NCBI RefSeq assembly: GCF_038593855.1 | Contig: NZ_CP151996.1 | Coordinates: 2,046,001-2,110,000, forward strand | DNA: 64,000 nt | DNA from: Lysinibacillus sp. FSL M8-0337 | Lineage (GTDB): Bacteria; Bacillota; Bacilli; Bacillales_A; Planococcaceae | Direction: 5' to 3' | In this document: one piece after another, positions 41,234 to 49,380 of the stretch | Layout: each line of letters begins with the position of its first letter | How positions within the stretch are numbered: position 1 is the first letter of the stretch | Notes under the pieces: model-generated | The model's database searches: none | The model's input: only the letters and a program-made list of their open reading frames with translations | Told to the model about the DNA's origin: nothing | Position numbers and translations under genes: made by a program

Positions 41234-41285
41234 TCGAATGAAAATATTCAGTAGCAGAGATAGGTTGATAGAAATAGGGTGTTTT

Positions 41286-41330
41286 GTAAAAAAAGAAAAG
41301 GTGTTTCACCTAGATGAAGACACCTTAAAA
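41286..41330 (-). terminator. Terminator for the DinB gene
   Basis: AAGGTGT (41298-41304) pairs with ACACCTT (41320-41326). On the minus strand a T-rich run (complement of 41288-41294) follows the hairpin. Confidence 0.7.
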
Positions 41331-41335
41331 ATAAA

Positions 41336-41806
41336 TTAATCCCAAATATCAGGGATTTTAACTTTTGCAGTTCGTAAATAATCGAGTAATTGACCAGTAT
41401 GAACGGATTCATGATAGGCAATTCTCAACAACATATCTCCCAAATCTCTAATGTAACCCACATCTGAGCGATTAATTTTAATGTTTTTTAAATCTTCATT
41501 TGAAAATGATTTAATAGTTTCTATAAATTGATTTCTAAACGGTTCCGCAAAAATTAATTCAGCATCTATAGTGGAGAATGGTTGTTTTTCAAAAGGAGAT
41601 TCAAATTCAGGCACACTGCCTTTATTTTTAAGCGCCTGATGGTAATAATATTCACTTTCTAGAACATGTCTAATCATCTCAATGCAAGACATAGCTTTAT
41701 CATCTGGTCTCCAATTTAATAAATCTTGGGGGATAGATGTCCAAAGCTTTATACTACGTCTTCGCACTTCGTTGAAATTTAAAAGAATTAAATCAATTGT
41801 GTTCAT
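41336..41806 (-). CDS. DinB family protein (YfiT/DinB-like metal-binding helix bundle)
   Basis: The protein has 156 residues from the ATG at 41806 (GGAGGG upstream). IDLILLNFNEVRRRSIKLWTSIPQDLLNWRPDD, MSCIEMIRHVLESEYYYHQAL and LLRIAYHESVHTGQLLDYLR form the four-helix DinB fold, with conserved His in IRHVLESE and HESVHTGQ as metal ligands. DinB-like proteins are putative thiol-dependent transferases (for example with bacillithiol). The substrate is unknown. It has no operon partners. Confidence 0.85.
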   Translation of the reverse strand: MNTIDLILLNFNEVRRRSIKLWTSIPQDLLNWRPDDKAMSCIEMIRHVLESEYYYHQALKNKGSVPEFESPFEKQPFSTIDAELIFAEPFRNQFIETIKSFSNEDLKNIKINRSDVGYIRDLGDMLLRIAYHESVHTGQLLDYLRTAKVKIPDIWD

Positions 41807-41932
41807 AATTTTCCCTCCACTCATTAGTATATTAAGAATTATATACGAATGTATGTTTGTTAGGAAGTGGTTTTTAGGAGGAGTTTATCGTTTGTTTTTT
41901 AAATGCTATTGTACAATATGAGGAATAAACGA

Positions 41933-42120
41933 AAATAGAGCGATTATAATATCGCTCCAGAATCCAGTTATGTAGTAATCACTTATTTCTTTCAAGTTCT
42001 TCAATACGTTTTTCTAATTTTTTGATTTTCATGTCATTAAGGAAGGCAATGACTGTCGTTGATATAGCCAAAGAGAAGGTTAGAACGTGATACCAAGTAT
42101 AAGTGCACCTCCTAATTTTT
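41933..42120 (-). repeat. Microprotein cassette 3 (gene without start, plus terminator)
   Basis: It shares KIKKLEKRIEELERNK and the downstream hairpin AGCGATAT-ATATCGCT region (41939-41957) with the units at 37267 and 39262. In this copy candidate RNA C lies directly upstream. Confidence 0.65.
41979..42104 (-). pseudogene. Membrane/coiled-coil microprotein, copy 3, start codon lost
   Basis: The reading TYTWYHVLTFSLAISTTVIAFL followed by NDMKIKKLEKRIEELERNK aligns with copies 1 and 2. AGGAGG is present at 42113-42108, but the codons at proper spacing are ACT, TAT and ACT, not ATG, GTG or TTG. A frame continuing upstream to an ATG at 42248 would pass through the candidate RNA and its terminator, which is unlikely to be the natural product. 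So this copy appears dead or uses an unusual start. Confidence 0.55.
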
Positions 42121-42137
42121 GTTAATTTAATTGTAAC

Positions 42138-42204
42138 AAAAAAAGCCGTAGCGTTTGCAAATGCTACAGCTCGAATTAGTTTATGCCCTTTAAGTCTAGG
42201 CAGT
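42138..42204 (-). ncRNA. Candidate small RNA or terminated leader, copy C
   Basis: The minus strand has an extended -10 (TGATATAAT, TATAAT at 42216-42211), then about 67 bases with AAAGGGCATAAACTAATTCGA and a terminator stem GCTGTAGCATTT / AAACGCTACGGC followed by seven T residues. Stem bases differ from copies A and B at paired positions in ways that keep pairing. It ends about 30 bases upstream of microprotein copy 3. Confidence 0.55.
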
Positions 42205-42240
42205 GCCTTAATTATATCATAACTTAGGAGGGCAAACCTA

Positions 42241-42668
42241 ATGGGCAAATTAATGTAACAAAAGAGAATTTACTTCAATGGATTGAAAATTATCGATAGA
42301 TGGTTGAAACTATCGAGGAAGCAAGACAACCGGTAGCAAATGTTGATAACGGCAGTTATATTGGAGCTAAAACAGCTATGTATGGAATTGAGGGAACTTT
42401 GCCAAAAGCTAGTGGTGGTACAAGTAATCCAGTGTTTACAGAAGTACAACGCAGGGTTTATGCACTTAATTATCGCATTAAGGAATATGAACAAAAGATT
42501 GCGGAGATACAAAAACGTATTCCTTCAGTAGAAGGCGATAGAGAAGTAGAAGTCCTTCATAGATTGCTAGATGGTGATAGCATGCGAGCTATTGGTAAGC
42601 ATATGAGATTATCTAGCACGACAATTTTTAGAGTAAGGAATACTATTTTGAATCAAATGACGAAGTAG
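42241..42668 (+). pseudogene. Phage-type regulatory protein with helix-turn-helix, N-terminus broken
   Basis: AGGAGGGCAAACCTAATG provides ribosome site and ATG, but the homologous reading (VTKENLLQWIENYR) is in another frame. TAG at 42297 then interrupts before MVETIEEARQPVANVDNGSYIGAKTAMYGIEG. The remainder (122 residues, 42300-42668) ends in a helix-turn-helix, VLHRLLDGDSMRAIGKHMRLSSTTIFRVRNTI. It resembles phage late-gene or terminase-proximal regulators (ArpU/sigma-like). Translation from ATG 42300 would lack a ribosome site. Confidence 0.7.
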
Positions 42669-42812
42669 CCGAAAGGCTGCTTCTTTTTAATAACATTTGT
42701 TCAACAATCGGGCCATATTGTGGAAGAACAATCTTTTAAGAAATGTTATTACCTAAGAAGTTATGGGAACGATATAGCCCGTCTTATAAAAAGATGGGCT
42801 AATTATGTATAA

Positions 42813-43373
42813 TTAATATGTTCTTACTGAGACTGGTGTAAATTCTATTATATACTGTTCCATTTTTGTAATTGAATCTGTAAATAACATCGCCTTTTGA
42901 TCAGCCATTGTTAAAAATCCGTTTGTTACCATATCATTGTAAAAATCCTTTAATTTATCGTAATAACCTGCTACGTTAAATAGGATGCTTGGATTATTGT
43001 GTTGCCCAATTCTTGCCCATGAAATAACTTCTGAAATCTCTTCCAATGTCCCCGGACCACCTGGTAATGCAATATAACAGTCTCCTAATTCAATCATTTT
43101 ATTTTTTCTTTCAGACATCGAATTTACAATTTCTAAACGCGTTAAGTTCGGATGACTTAATTCGCGGTCTACTAAAAACGTTGGAATAATTCCAATGACT
43201 TCACCATTATGGTATAAAACTTCATCAGCAATGATGCCCATCAATCCTGCCTTCCCTCCACCATACACTAGCGTATGACCATTTTCGGCGATCCATTTAC
43301 CTAATGCTTTTGCTGCTTCAATATAAACTTCATTGTTTCCTAAACTTGCGCCACAATAAACTGAAATATTCAA
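42813..43373 (-). CDS. LOG family protein (cytokinin riboside phosphoribohydrolase-like)
   Basis: The protein has 186 residues with AAGGAGGA before the ATG. ISVYCGASLGNNEVYIEAAKALGKWIAENGHTLVYGGGKAGLMGIIA is the N-terminal Rossmann segment, and ALPGGPGTLEEISEVISWARIG is the LOG signature PGGxGTxxE. LOG enzymes hydrolyse nucleoside 5'-monophosphates to base and ribose 5-phosphate. In bacteria the natural substrate is often AMP or modified adenine nucleotides. It diverges from the MazG-like gene. Confidence 0.9.
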   Translation of the reverse strand: MNISVYCGASLGNNEVYIEAAKALGKWIAENGHTLVYGGGKAGLMGIIADEVLYHNGEVIGIIPTFLVDRELSHPNLTRLEIVNSMSERKNKMIELGDCYIALPGGPGTLEEISEVISWARIGQHNNPSILFNVAGYYDKLKDFYNDMVTNGFLTMADQKAMLFTDSITKMEQYIIEFTPVSVRTY

Positions 43374-43428
43374 ATATAATTCCTCCTTTATGCTATTATC
43401 ATTATAGAAAAATAAGGAGTGGATTGCA

Positions 43429-43743
43429 TTGAATATTTTAGAATATCAAAAATGGATTACAGAATTTTATAAAAAACGAGGTTGGTACGACCTAAATCCG
43501 TTTATACGTGTAAATTTTTTAACAGAAGAAGTAGGTGAAGTATCAAAAGCAATTCGTACAATTGAGATTGGTCGTGACCGTCCTGATGAAGTTACACAAT
43601 CTAAAGAACAACAAGTCGAAAACTTGAAAGAAGAACTTGGTGATGTATTGGATAATTTATTTATTTTAGCTGACAAGTACGAAATTGATTTGACAGAAAT
43701 TATGGATAGTCATAAAGATAAATTAACGAAACGTTATCAATAA
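43429..43743 (+). CDS. MazG-like nucleotide pyrophosphohydrolase
   Basis: The protein has 104 residues from a TTG behind AAGGAG. FLTEEVGEVSKAIRTIEIG and LKEELGDVLDNLFILADKYEIDL are the EExxE and ExxD magnesium-binding motifs of all-alpha NTP pyrophosphatases. It presumably hydrolyses noncanonical or excess NTPs to NMP and diphosphate. The divergent LOG gene also acts on nucleotides, but no operon connects them. Confidence 0.9.
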   Translation: MNILEYQKWITEFYKKRGWYDLNPFIRVNFLTEEVGEVSKAIRTIEIGRDRPDEVTQSKEQQVENLKEELGDVLDNLFILADKYEIDLTEIMDSHKDKLTKRYQ

Positions 43744-44217
43744 TACATATTGAAAAGTCCCCAAATGAAATTTTGATAATCCCCCTCATTCAATTGAATA
43801 GGAGGATAGCTGCGTAAACTCGGAGGTAGGTTCGGTGTGGTAAAGGTTTCCTCCCTTGTTATTTATCAAATCCTAAATATTAGGGAAAGACAGACCGACT
43901 ACCGACCCGCGCCCAGTAAACTTGTTCGGGCAAGACATACATGACCGATCCATACTTGTTAAGGGTTAAAGGTTAAAGAAAATAATAGGCATTCATCTAT
44001 GTTAAATATCCTGTAGAGAATAGGATGTTAGAAGTGGAATGAGCAACCACTAGGATCATTTGAAAACATTTTTATATCCCTTTGAACAAAGGCCACTCTA
44101 AGGGTGGTCTTTTGTTTTGATAAAAATAACTAATTTAATTAAACATACATAGTATATACGTCTATTTCCTTTGTCCTTATTTGAATAGTGTAGTAAAAAC
44201 AAGGAGGGATTTTAAAA
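43744..44217. promoter_or_regulatory. Long gap: unexplained GC-richer block, terminator and sigma-K-like promoter
   Basis: Bases 43790-43960 are GC-richer than their surroundings and include inverted pairs (CCTC-ATTCAATTGAAT-AGGAGG region; GCCC-GGGC near 43912-43934), but no protein is recognised. A terminator, AAGGCCAC with GGTGGTCTT, lies at 44091-44115. At its end, AC (44129-44130), 17 bases and CATAGTATA (44148-44156) match the sigma-K consensus (AC, CATANNNTA) for the next gene. Confidence 0.55.
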
Positions 44218-44772
44218 ATGGGATGTAGAGATTGTAATAAGGCTACAATTCATCACCATGCTAACAATATGTGTGGTTGTGAAAAAAATCAGTGTTTCTT
44301 TAGATTTAAGGCACCGTGTATACCAGAAATGAATGGAGTTATTCCGCCACCACCAATTAATAGCTCTAGGGTGTGTGAAATTTATTTAGCGACAGATGAA
44401 GCAATAGCTAATGGTCAATATTTAGGATTAGGTACGGCGTCGGCTTTATTCCCGCGGAATACAGTTGTTATACCAGAAAATGCAATTATAACTGGAATAG
44501 TTTTAAACGTACGCGATAATACACTAACAGCTGCTGATACCGTTACTGCTGAAGTAGTAATTAGTAGAAGTTGTGGTTTTACTGACCCTATTTCAACAGG
44601 GGTGATTGCTTCTGTAACAGGACCAAATACTGCTGCAAATCCAAACTGTTGTGGGTCAGCAACAGCTAATTATCCTGTGAATAAATGTGATTTATTATCT
44701 GTGAGGATTGTAACAGGTGATGGGGCACTGCCATTTGGAGCAGCTGTTACAGTTATGTATGTACTTCCTTAA
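44218..44772 (+). CDS. Cys-rich protein with beta domain, probable spore-surface (exosporium) protein
   Basis: The protein has 184 residues with AAGGAGGG before the ATG and no signal peptide. The first 60 residues hold a Cys/His cluster (GCRDCNK...HHH...CGCEKNQC). PPPPINSSR forms a hinge, followed by a 125-residue Thr/Ala/Val-rich beta domain (AIITGIVLNVRDNTLTAADTVTAEVVISRSCGF...VTGDGALPFGAAVTVMYVLP) of the type seen in BclA-like C-termini and ExsF-like exosporium proteins. With the sigma-K-like promoter, expression in the mother cell late in sporulation is likely. Function is structural by inference. Confidence 0.7.
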   Translation: MGCRDCNKATIHHHANNMCGCEKNQCFFRFKAPCIPEMNGVIPPPPINSSRVCEIYLATDEAIANGQYLGLGTASALFPRNTVVIPENAIITGIVLNVRDNTLTAADTVTAEVVISRSCGFTDPISTGVIASVTGPNTAANPNCCGSATANYPVNKCDLLSVRIVTGDGALPFGAAVTVMYVLP

Positions 44773-44784
44773 TCCTATAGATTT

Positions 44785-44815
44785 AGCCACATCTAAATAG
44801 GTGTGGCTTTTATTT
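44785..44815 (+). terminator. Intrinsic terminator
   Basis: AGCCACA (44785-44791) pairs with TGTGGCT (44802-44808), then TTTATTTT. Confidence 0.8.
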
Positions 44816-44851
44816 TGCTTTGAAAACTGCATCAAACAGCCATACAAATAA

Positions 44852-45100
44852 CAACGGACTGGTTTACCTGATCAGCAAGAAATACTAGAGCTCCTAACTG
44901 CAATCGCAAGGGGCGAGACAACCTCGGCAACTCTTAGAGGTATTGGCGAAGGTGCACAAACAATTGATGAAGATATGCCTCCAACTACTGCCGAACGAAT
45001 TAAAGCCGCTGAATTATTAGGCAAGCGTTATCGTATGTGGATTGATAAAGTGGAGACGGATGGTAAAACTAAAGTGGTTATTGTTGATGATGTGTCATGA
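44852..45100 (+). pseudogene. C-terminal remnant of a phage terminase small subunit
   Basis: The frame opens after a TAA with no start and encodes LPDQQEILELLTAIARGETTSATLRGIGEGAQTIDE, then PPTTAERIKAAELLGKRYRMWIDKVE and VVIVDDVS. This is the C-terminal half of a terS protein (AaRGE...E.i..R.KAAELLGKRY). Its stop overlaps the terL start by ATGA, the normal phage order. The DNA-binding N-terminus is gone. Confidence 0.8.
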
Positions 45101-45369
45101 CAGAACAGCGTATAAGTCTAGCTAGTATCATTACAGAGCAATTCAAACCATTCTGGCGCGCCTCCAGAGCAAAGGAACATCTTCGATATGTACTAAAGGG
45201 TGGTCGTGGTTCTGGCAAGTCGTTTCACATTCCAATGCGTATTCTGATAGACATCATGGAATATCAAGTGTCTGCACTTGGCATTAGGAAAGTGCAAAAC
45301 ACCATTTTGAAATCTGTTTACGATTTTGTAAAATTAAATATTTATTTATTTTTCATCTCCAAAGCCTAA
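45097..45369 (+). pseudogene. N-terminal fragment of a phage terminase large subunit
   Basis: The 90-codon frame includes FKPFWRASRAKEHLRYVLKGGRGSGKSFHIPMRI with the Walker A motif GGRGSGKS of the packaging ATPase. After IRKVQNTILKSVYDF the homology ends and the frame turns hydrophobic before a stop, while intact terL proteins run to more than 400 residues. Walker B, coupling and nuclease motifs are missing. It marks the edge of a deleted prophage. Confidence 0.85.
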
Positions 45370-45420
45370 ACCCCGCCAAATCAGCATTTTTGCGCTATAA
45401 TGTAGGACGAGGTGAAGAAA

Positions 45421-45846
45421 ATGTTTGTGAGTGAAAAACAGATTGAGATTCGCTATGCGGAGACAGACCAAATGGGCGTTGTCTACCATGCCAACTATAT
45501 CATTTGGATGGAGATTGGACGTACGCAGTTAGTGAGCGATGCGGGGTTTGAGTACGCAGCATTAGAGAAGGAAGGGTATGTATCGCCAGTAATGGATTTA
45601 TCTATTTCCTATAAGGCTGCTATGCACTATGGACAGGTGGCAACAGTGCGTACTTGGGTAGAGAAACACGACCGTCTACGCACAACATATGGTTATGAAA
45701 TTTTACATGAAGATGGCACGATTGCTGCAATAGCACAGTCCGTACATATTCTAGCGCATAAAGAAACATTACGACCTGTTTCTTTAAGTAAAATTGACCC
45801 TGCTTGGGATGCTAAATATAAAGAAATTGCAGTTGCAACAAAATAA
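45421..45846 (+). CDS. Acyl-CoA thioesterase (4HBT / YbgC family)
   Basis: The protein has 141 residues from the ATG at 45421 (GAGGTGA upstream); GTG at 45412 is an alternative. The hotdog signature IRYAETDQMGVVYHANYIIWMEIGRTQL includes the catalytic Asp, and the second half (LSISYKAAMHYGQVATVRTWVEKHDRLRTTYGYEI) follows the family closely. These enzymes hydrolyse short or medium acyl-CoA thioesters. TATAAT at about 45396 is the promoter. It is a chromosomal gene next to the prophage scar. Confidence 0.9.
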   Translation: MFVSEKQIEIRYAETDQMGVVYHANYIIWMEIGRTQLVSDAGFEYAALEKEGYVSPVMDLSISYKAAMHYGQVATVRTWVEKHDRLRTTYGYEILHEDGTIAAIAQSVHILAHKETLRPVSLSKIDPAWDAKYKEIAVATK

Positions 45847-46029
45847 TATCAGCAGCTTGATGTCTACGTTAATTGAATTGAAGTAAGCAAAAGGCAGGAC
45901 CAGAATAATAACTGGTGCTGTCTTTTTTCTTTTAATCATATTAAATCCATCAAGTCTTTTTATCTTGCATAATATTTGTCATATTGTTATGATTGGAACA
46001 AATGTTCTATACGAGGGGTGGGGAGAATT

Positions 46030-46497
46030 ATGCAACTATACATATACGATAATCGCTTTAAAGCGTTAATTGACCAGTATCAATTAACAGCTGAACAACT
46101 TGAATATACAGGAACACCGCAAGAGGGTATTGCGTTTGCTAAAGAGGATGTCAATCGACATGCCATTTTAGCAATTGAGGATGGAGTGCTTGTAGTATTC
46201 TTTGTGTTACATCGAAAAGAAGGTGTAAAGCCATATTGTGAAAATGATCATGCTATTTTATTAAGAGCTTTTTCTACAGATTATCGACATCAAGGGAAGG
46301 GCTATGCAAAAAAAGCTTTAATGTTATTACCTGACTTTGTCAAACAGCATTACTGTGACGTCAATGAAATTGTATTGGCTGTTAATGTAAGGAATGAGGC
46401 GGCACAGAGACTATATAAGAAATGCGGTTATACCGATAAAGGTGTGAGAGTGATGGGAATAAAAGGGGAATTAATCGTTATGAGCTACGATTTGTAA
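46030..46497 (+). CDS. GNAT family N-acetyltransferase
   Basis: The protein has 155 residues from the ATG at 46030, with GGGGTGGGGAG in front. FSTDYRHQGKGYAKKALMLLPDFV is motif A for acetyl-CoA (R-x-x-G-x-G/A), and NEIVLAVNVRNEAAQRLYKKCGYTDKGVRV is motif B. The substrate is unknown. A terminator follows at 46509-46546. Confidence 0.9.
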   Translation: MQLYIYDNRFKALIDQYQLTAEQLEYTGTPQEGIAFAKEDVNRHAILAIEDGVLVVFFVLHRKEGVKPYCENDHAILLRAFSTDYRHQGKGYAKKALMLLPDFVKQHYCDVNEIVLAVNVRNEAAQRLYKKCGYTDKGVRVMGIKGELIVMSYDL

Positions 46498-46508
46498 AAA
46501 GAATTGCA

Positions 46509-46546
46509 AAAAATCCACTGAGCCATTATAAGCAAAGTGGATTTTT
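46509..46546. terminator. Bidirectional terminator
   Basis: AAAAATCCACT (46509-46519) pairs with AGTGGATTTTT (46536-46546), between the convergent acetyltransferase and ABC permease genes. Confidence 0.9.
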
Positions 46547-46582
46547 ACTAGCTATATAAGCAATGCCTATTTCGTTGAAGTA

Positions 46583-48199
46583 TTACTTAGCTCGTTTAAA
46601 CAAGTATTTCCAAGTAAAGAAATTGACAATGACAAGTACAATGAAATAAATAAAAATACCATAAGAACCGCTTGTTGTCAGTAGATAGTGTAGAAATGCA
46701 AGTATACCTAATGGAATAAATAATATTAAGGACTTCCAACTCTGTCCATCACCGATTTCATCGAAGGGCTTTGTGAAAGGAATTTTGCTTTCAAAGCCGA
46801 TGTAGCAAATGATTGTGTACAAACAGCTTGCTACTAAAACAATCAATAAATCTGGAATGATTCTCGGGCCATAAATAAAGCAAAATACGATGCTTAGCAC
46901 AATATACAGCGGAATATATAGCTTTATTAAAAAGGCTTTTAAACTACCCTTTTGTAAGTCTGTATAGTCCTTAATCGGAAAGACTTTGTAGATCCAAGCG
47001 GCTTTATATTTTGCGGAATGACCTAACATCATCACAGCAGATGGAATAATCAGCATACTAAAATAAATATTTAAATAGCTTATACTAGTCGAGTAGTCAA
47101 CATTATCTGACCGCATCATATTAAACATAAAAATAAATGGTATCACGAAAGAAAAGCCTAACGATGGATACACTTTTAATTTAAAATCCCGTTCTTGTTT
47201 CATCATAAGAGAGGCAAAACGGTAAAATGCCCTTTCCTCACTTGTTCGGCATATAAAAGATAAGAAATAATCTTTTAAACGACTTCTCTTTTCCTTCTTT
47301 GACTTACTCGTGCTTAATAACTTTTGTAAATTGCGCTCAAAGGTTGGAATTAACTTTATATAGAGCCCTATTGAAATAAGTGGTATAAAGACGGAGAAGA
47401 TAGTGCCTACTAACGTGAAGTAAGAGTTATTACCATTTAAGATAAGCTCATAAGGAGCGGCAAACCACATCGGAATGATGAAAATACTCCACCATGTGAA
47501 TTTTACGACCATTTCAAGGTTAACAAACTCAAAGGATCGAATGAGCACTTGATAACCAATCATCAGCACTAAGGATAAACCAATTTGCACATAATTAATA
47601 ATGTCCTTTAGCTTTTCTCCATCAAAAAATCTTAAAATTACAATATACAAAATGGTTGTAAGCACGACAATGAAAATATTGATAAAGGTAAGTGCGAATA
47701 CGGTTAATAGAAAGAATACTATTCCTTGTGTAAACAAGCTAACTAAAAGGGGAATCGCGGTTAAGGCAATTGTTAAATAAGTTAGATAAATAAAGATATG
47801 CAATACTTTAGCGGCATTTATCGTTTTAGCATTGATCGGCTTTGTTGCCAAGATGCTTCTGTCACGGACATCAAGTAGTACAGAAGAAAAATCGGAAATC
47901 AAAGTAGTCATCACGATAAAGATAACTATGCCGTATGCAATGCTCATTTGAAAATGATAGTTATCACCAAACCCCATAAAAGGAATGAGTATAAGACCAT
48001 AAAGGGCGTAAATCCATAAAGATTTGAAGTAGCTATTCTTCTGATCTTTTTTATTTTGGTTAAAGATGGTTGGTACTTTTCGTTCATCCATCGTTAGTTT
48101 AATATGGAGGATTTGTCTCATAATCGAATAATCAATGCCCATTTTCCGAAAAATAAATTGCACTTTATCAAGTAGTTGCAGGACTTTGAAATCTTTCAT
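46583..48199 (-). CDS. ABC transporter permease, large multi-span protein
   Basis: The 538-residue protein has about 12 hydrophobic segments and a cytosolic N-terminus. Cytosolic elements include SKSKKEKRSRLKDYFLSFICRTSEERAFYRFASLMMKQERDFKLKVYPSLGF. The arrangement matches large ABC-2 permeases of Bacilli encoded behind a Ecs/Ytr-type ATPase. The substrate is unknown. It begins two bases after the ATPase stop with GGAGGTG in front, so the two form an operon. Confidence 0.85.
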   Translation of the reverse strand: MKDFKVLQLLDKVQFIFRKMGIDYSIMRQILHIKLTMDERKVPTIFNQNKKDQKNSYFKSLWIYALYGLILIPFMGFGDNYHFQMSIAYGIVIFIVMTTLISDFSSVLLDVRDRSILATKPINAKTINAAKVLHIFIYLTYLTIALTAIPLLVSLFTQGIVFFLLTVFALTFINIFIVVLTTILYIVILRFFDGEKLKDIINYVQIGLSLVLMIGYQVLIRSFEFVNLEMVVKFTWWSIFIIPMWFAAPYELILNGNNSYFTLVGTIFSVFIPLISIGLYIKLIPTFERNLQKLLSTSKSKKEKRSRLKDYFLSFICRTSEERAFYRFASLMMKQERDFKLKVYPSLGFSFVIPFIFMFNMMRSDNVDYSTSISYLNIYFSMLIIPSAVMMLGHSAKYKAAWIYKVFPIKDYTDLQKGSLKAFLIKLYIPLYIVLSIVFCFIYGPRIIPDLLIVLVASCLYTIICYIGFESKIPFTKPFDEIGDGQSWKSLILFIPLGILAFLHYLLTTSGSYGIFIYFIVLVIVNFFTWKYLFKRAK

Positions 48200-48201
48200 T
48201 A

Positions 48202-48984
48202 CTACACCTCCTGGACAACCGCTACGAATTGTTCACCAATTTCTTTATGATTATGAAAACCTGTTAGTTGGTTGAAAATCCCCTCTAACGTTCCTGCCGT
48301 ATTAGCGGCTTGTAGTTGAGCAAATGTTCCATCAGCAGCAATTTTTCCATCATTCAGTAATATAATACGACTGCTGATTTTTTCGACCACATCCATGATA
48401 TGGGAGGAATAAAATATCGTTTTCCCTTGGGCTGCTAATTGCGTTAAAATCTCTTTGAAAATCATAACACTATTCGCATCCAAGCCGTTAATAGGTTCAT
48501 CCAAGAACAGTAAATCTGGATTATGTATAAGGCTAGCGATAATTAATAGCTTTTGCCTCATGCCTTTTGAATAAGAAGATATTCTTGCATGATATGCTTC
48601 TCCAACACCGAACAATTCCATTAATGATTTAGATTTGGAAGTCGCTACATCTAAATGCAATCCGTAAAGCTGGCCGATGAAAGTCAAATACTCATAGCCA
48701 GTTAAATTATCATAAACATCGGCTATTTCAGGCACATAGCCAATTTTCCGTTTATAATCAATGCTATTTTGTTTAATATCCTCCCCAAATAGCTTAATTT
48801 CACCACCATATTCGCCTTCAATCCCTAATATAATTTTGACAGTTGTACTTTTACCAGCGCCATTCGGACCGATGTAGCCAATAATTTCGCCTCTTGACAC
48901 ATGTAAGTCAATTCCTTTTAAAATTTCTTTGCTGCCATAGCTCTTCGTTAAGTTCATAATCGTTAAAATCTCTTGGTGGTCCAT
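48202..48984 (-). CDS. ABC transporter ATP-binding protein
   Basis: The protein has 260 residues with AAAGGAG before the ATG. Walker A is GPNGAGKST, the Q-loop lies in IGYVPEIADVYDNLTGYEYLTFIGQLYGL, the signature is YSKGMRQKLLIIASLIHNP, Walker B is LLFLDEPINGLD, and the switch His lies in FYSSHIMDVVEK. The C-terminal extension is short. It is the energy component of the permease encoded next. Confidence 0.93.
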   Translation of the reverse strand: MDHQEILTIMNLTKSYGSKEILKGIDLHVSRGEIIGYIGPNGAGKSTTVKIILGIEGEYGGEIKLFGEDIKQNSIDYKRKIGYVPEIADVYDNLTGYEYLTFIGQLYGLHLDVATSKSKSLMELFGVGEAYHARISSYSKGMRQKLLIIASLIHNPDLLFLDEPINGLDANSVMIFKEILTQLAAQGKTIFYSSHIMDVVEKISSRIILLNDGKIAADGTFAQLQAANTAGTLEGIFNQLTGFHNHKEIGEQFVAVVQEV

Positions 48985-49193
48985 GTTATAGCTCCTTTCT
49001 GTTTAGAAAATTAACCATACAACGGTATTAGCACCATTTTTCATAGTGCTATATATATTATACATGATTTTAGCAATTTGTTATTAATTACAAATTCCTT
49101 TGTAAAAATTTGATTCGCTTTAACAGGAGATTTTCTGCAAGTGTAGAAAGTATATTCTATATAATTCAGTAATTTTCAGGAAGAGGTGGCAAT

Positions 49194-49364
49194 TTGGATT
49201 ATTTAAAAAGGGATCACGCAGTCGAAGCAGCACTTCAGTTTATTACAAAACATTTCCCTCATTGCGATGGGGCTTTATTGGCTGGAAGTGTCATTCGAGG
49301 AGAGGCGACAGAGACCTCGGATTTAGATATTGTCGTTTTTGATAAAAATCAAAAGACAGCCTAA
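49194..49364 (+). pseudogene. Truncated nucleotidyltransferase gene
   Basis: A TTG behind GAGGTGG opens a 56-codon frame, DYLKRDHAVEAALQFITKHFP, then LLAGSVIRGEATETSDLDIVVFDKNQ. GS-x-x-x-GE-x-T-x-x-SDLD is the catalytic motif of minimal nucleotidyltransferases (MNT/aminoglycoside type). The rest of the domain is absent: the frame ends at TAA 49362 exactly where the next gene begins. A deletion fused the two loci. Confidence 0.75.
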
Positions 49365-49380
49365 TGAGGAGCTAGATAAA

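Noticed and set aside
41979-42248. 89-codon gene joining microprotein copy 3 to an upstream ATG
   Set aside because: The frame would run through the candidate RNA, its terminator and promoter; the AGGAGG lies at the microprotein end instead.
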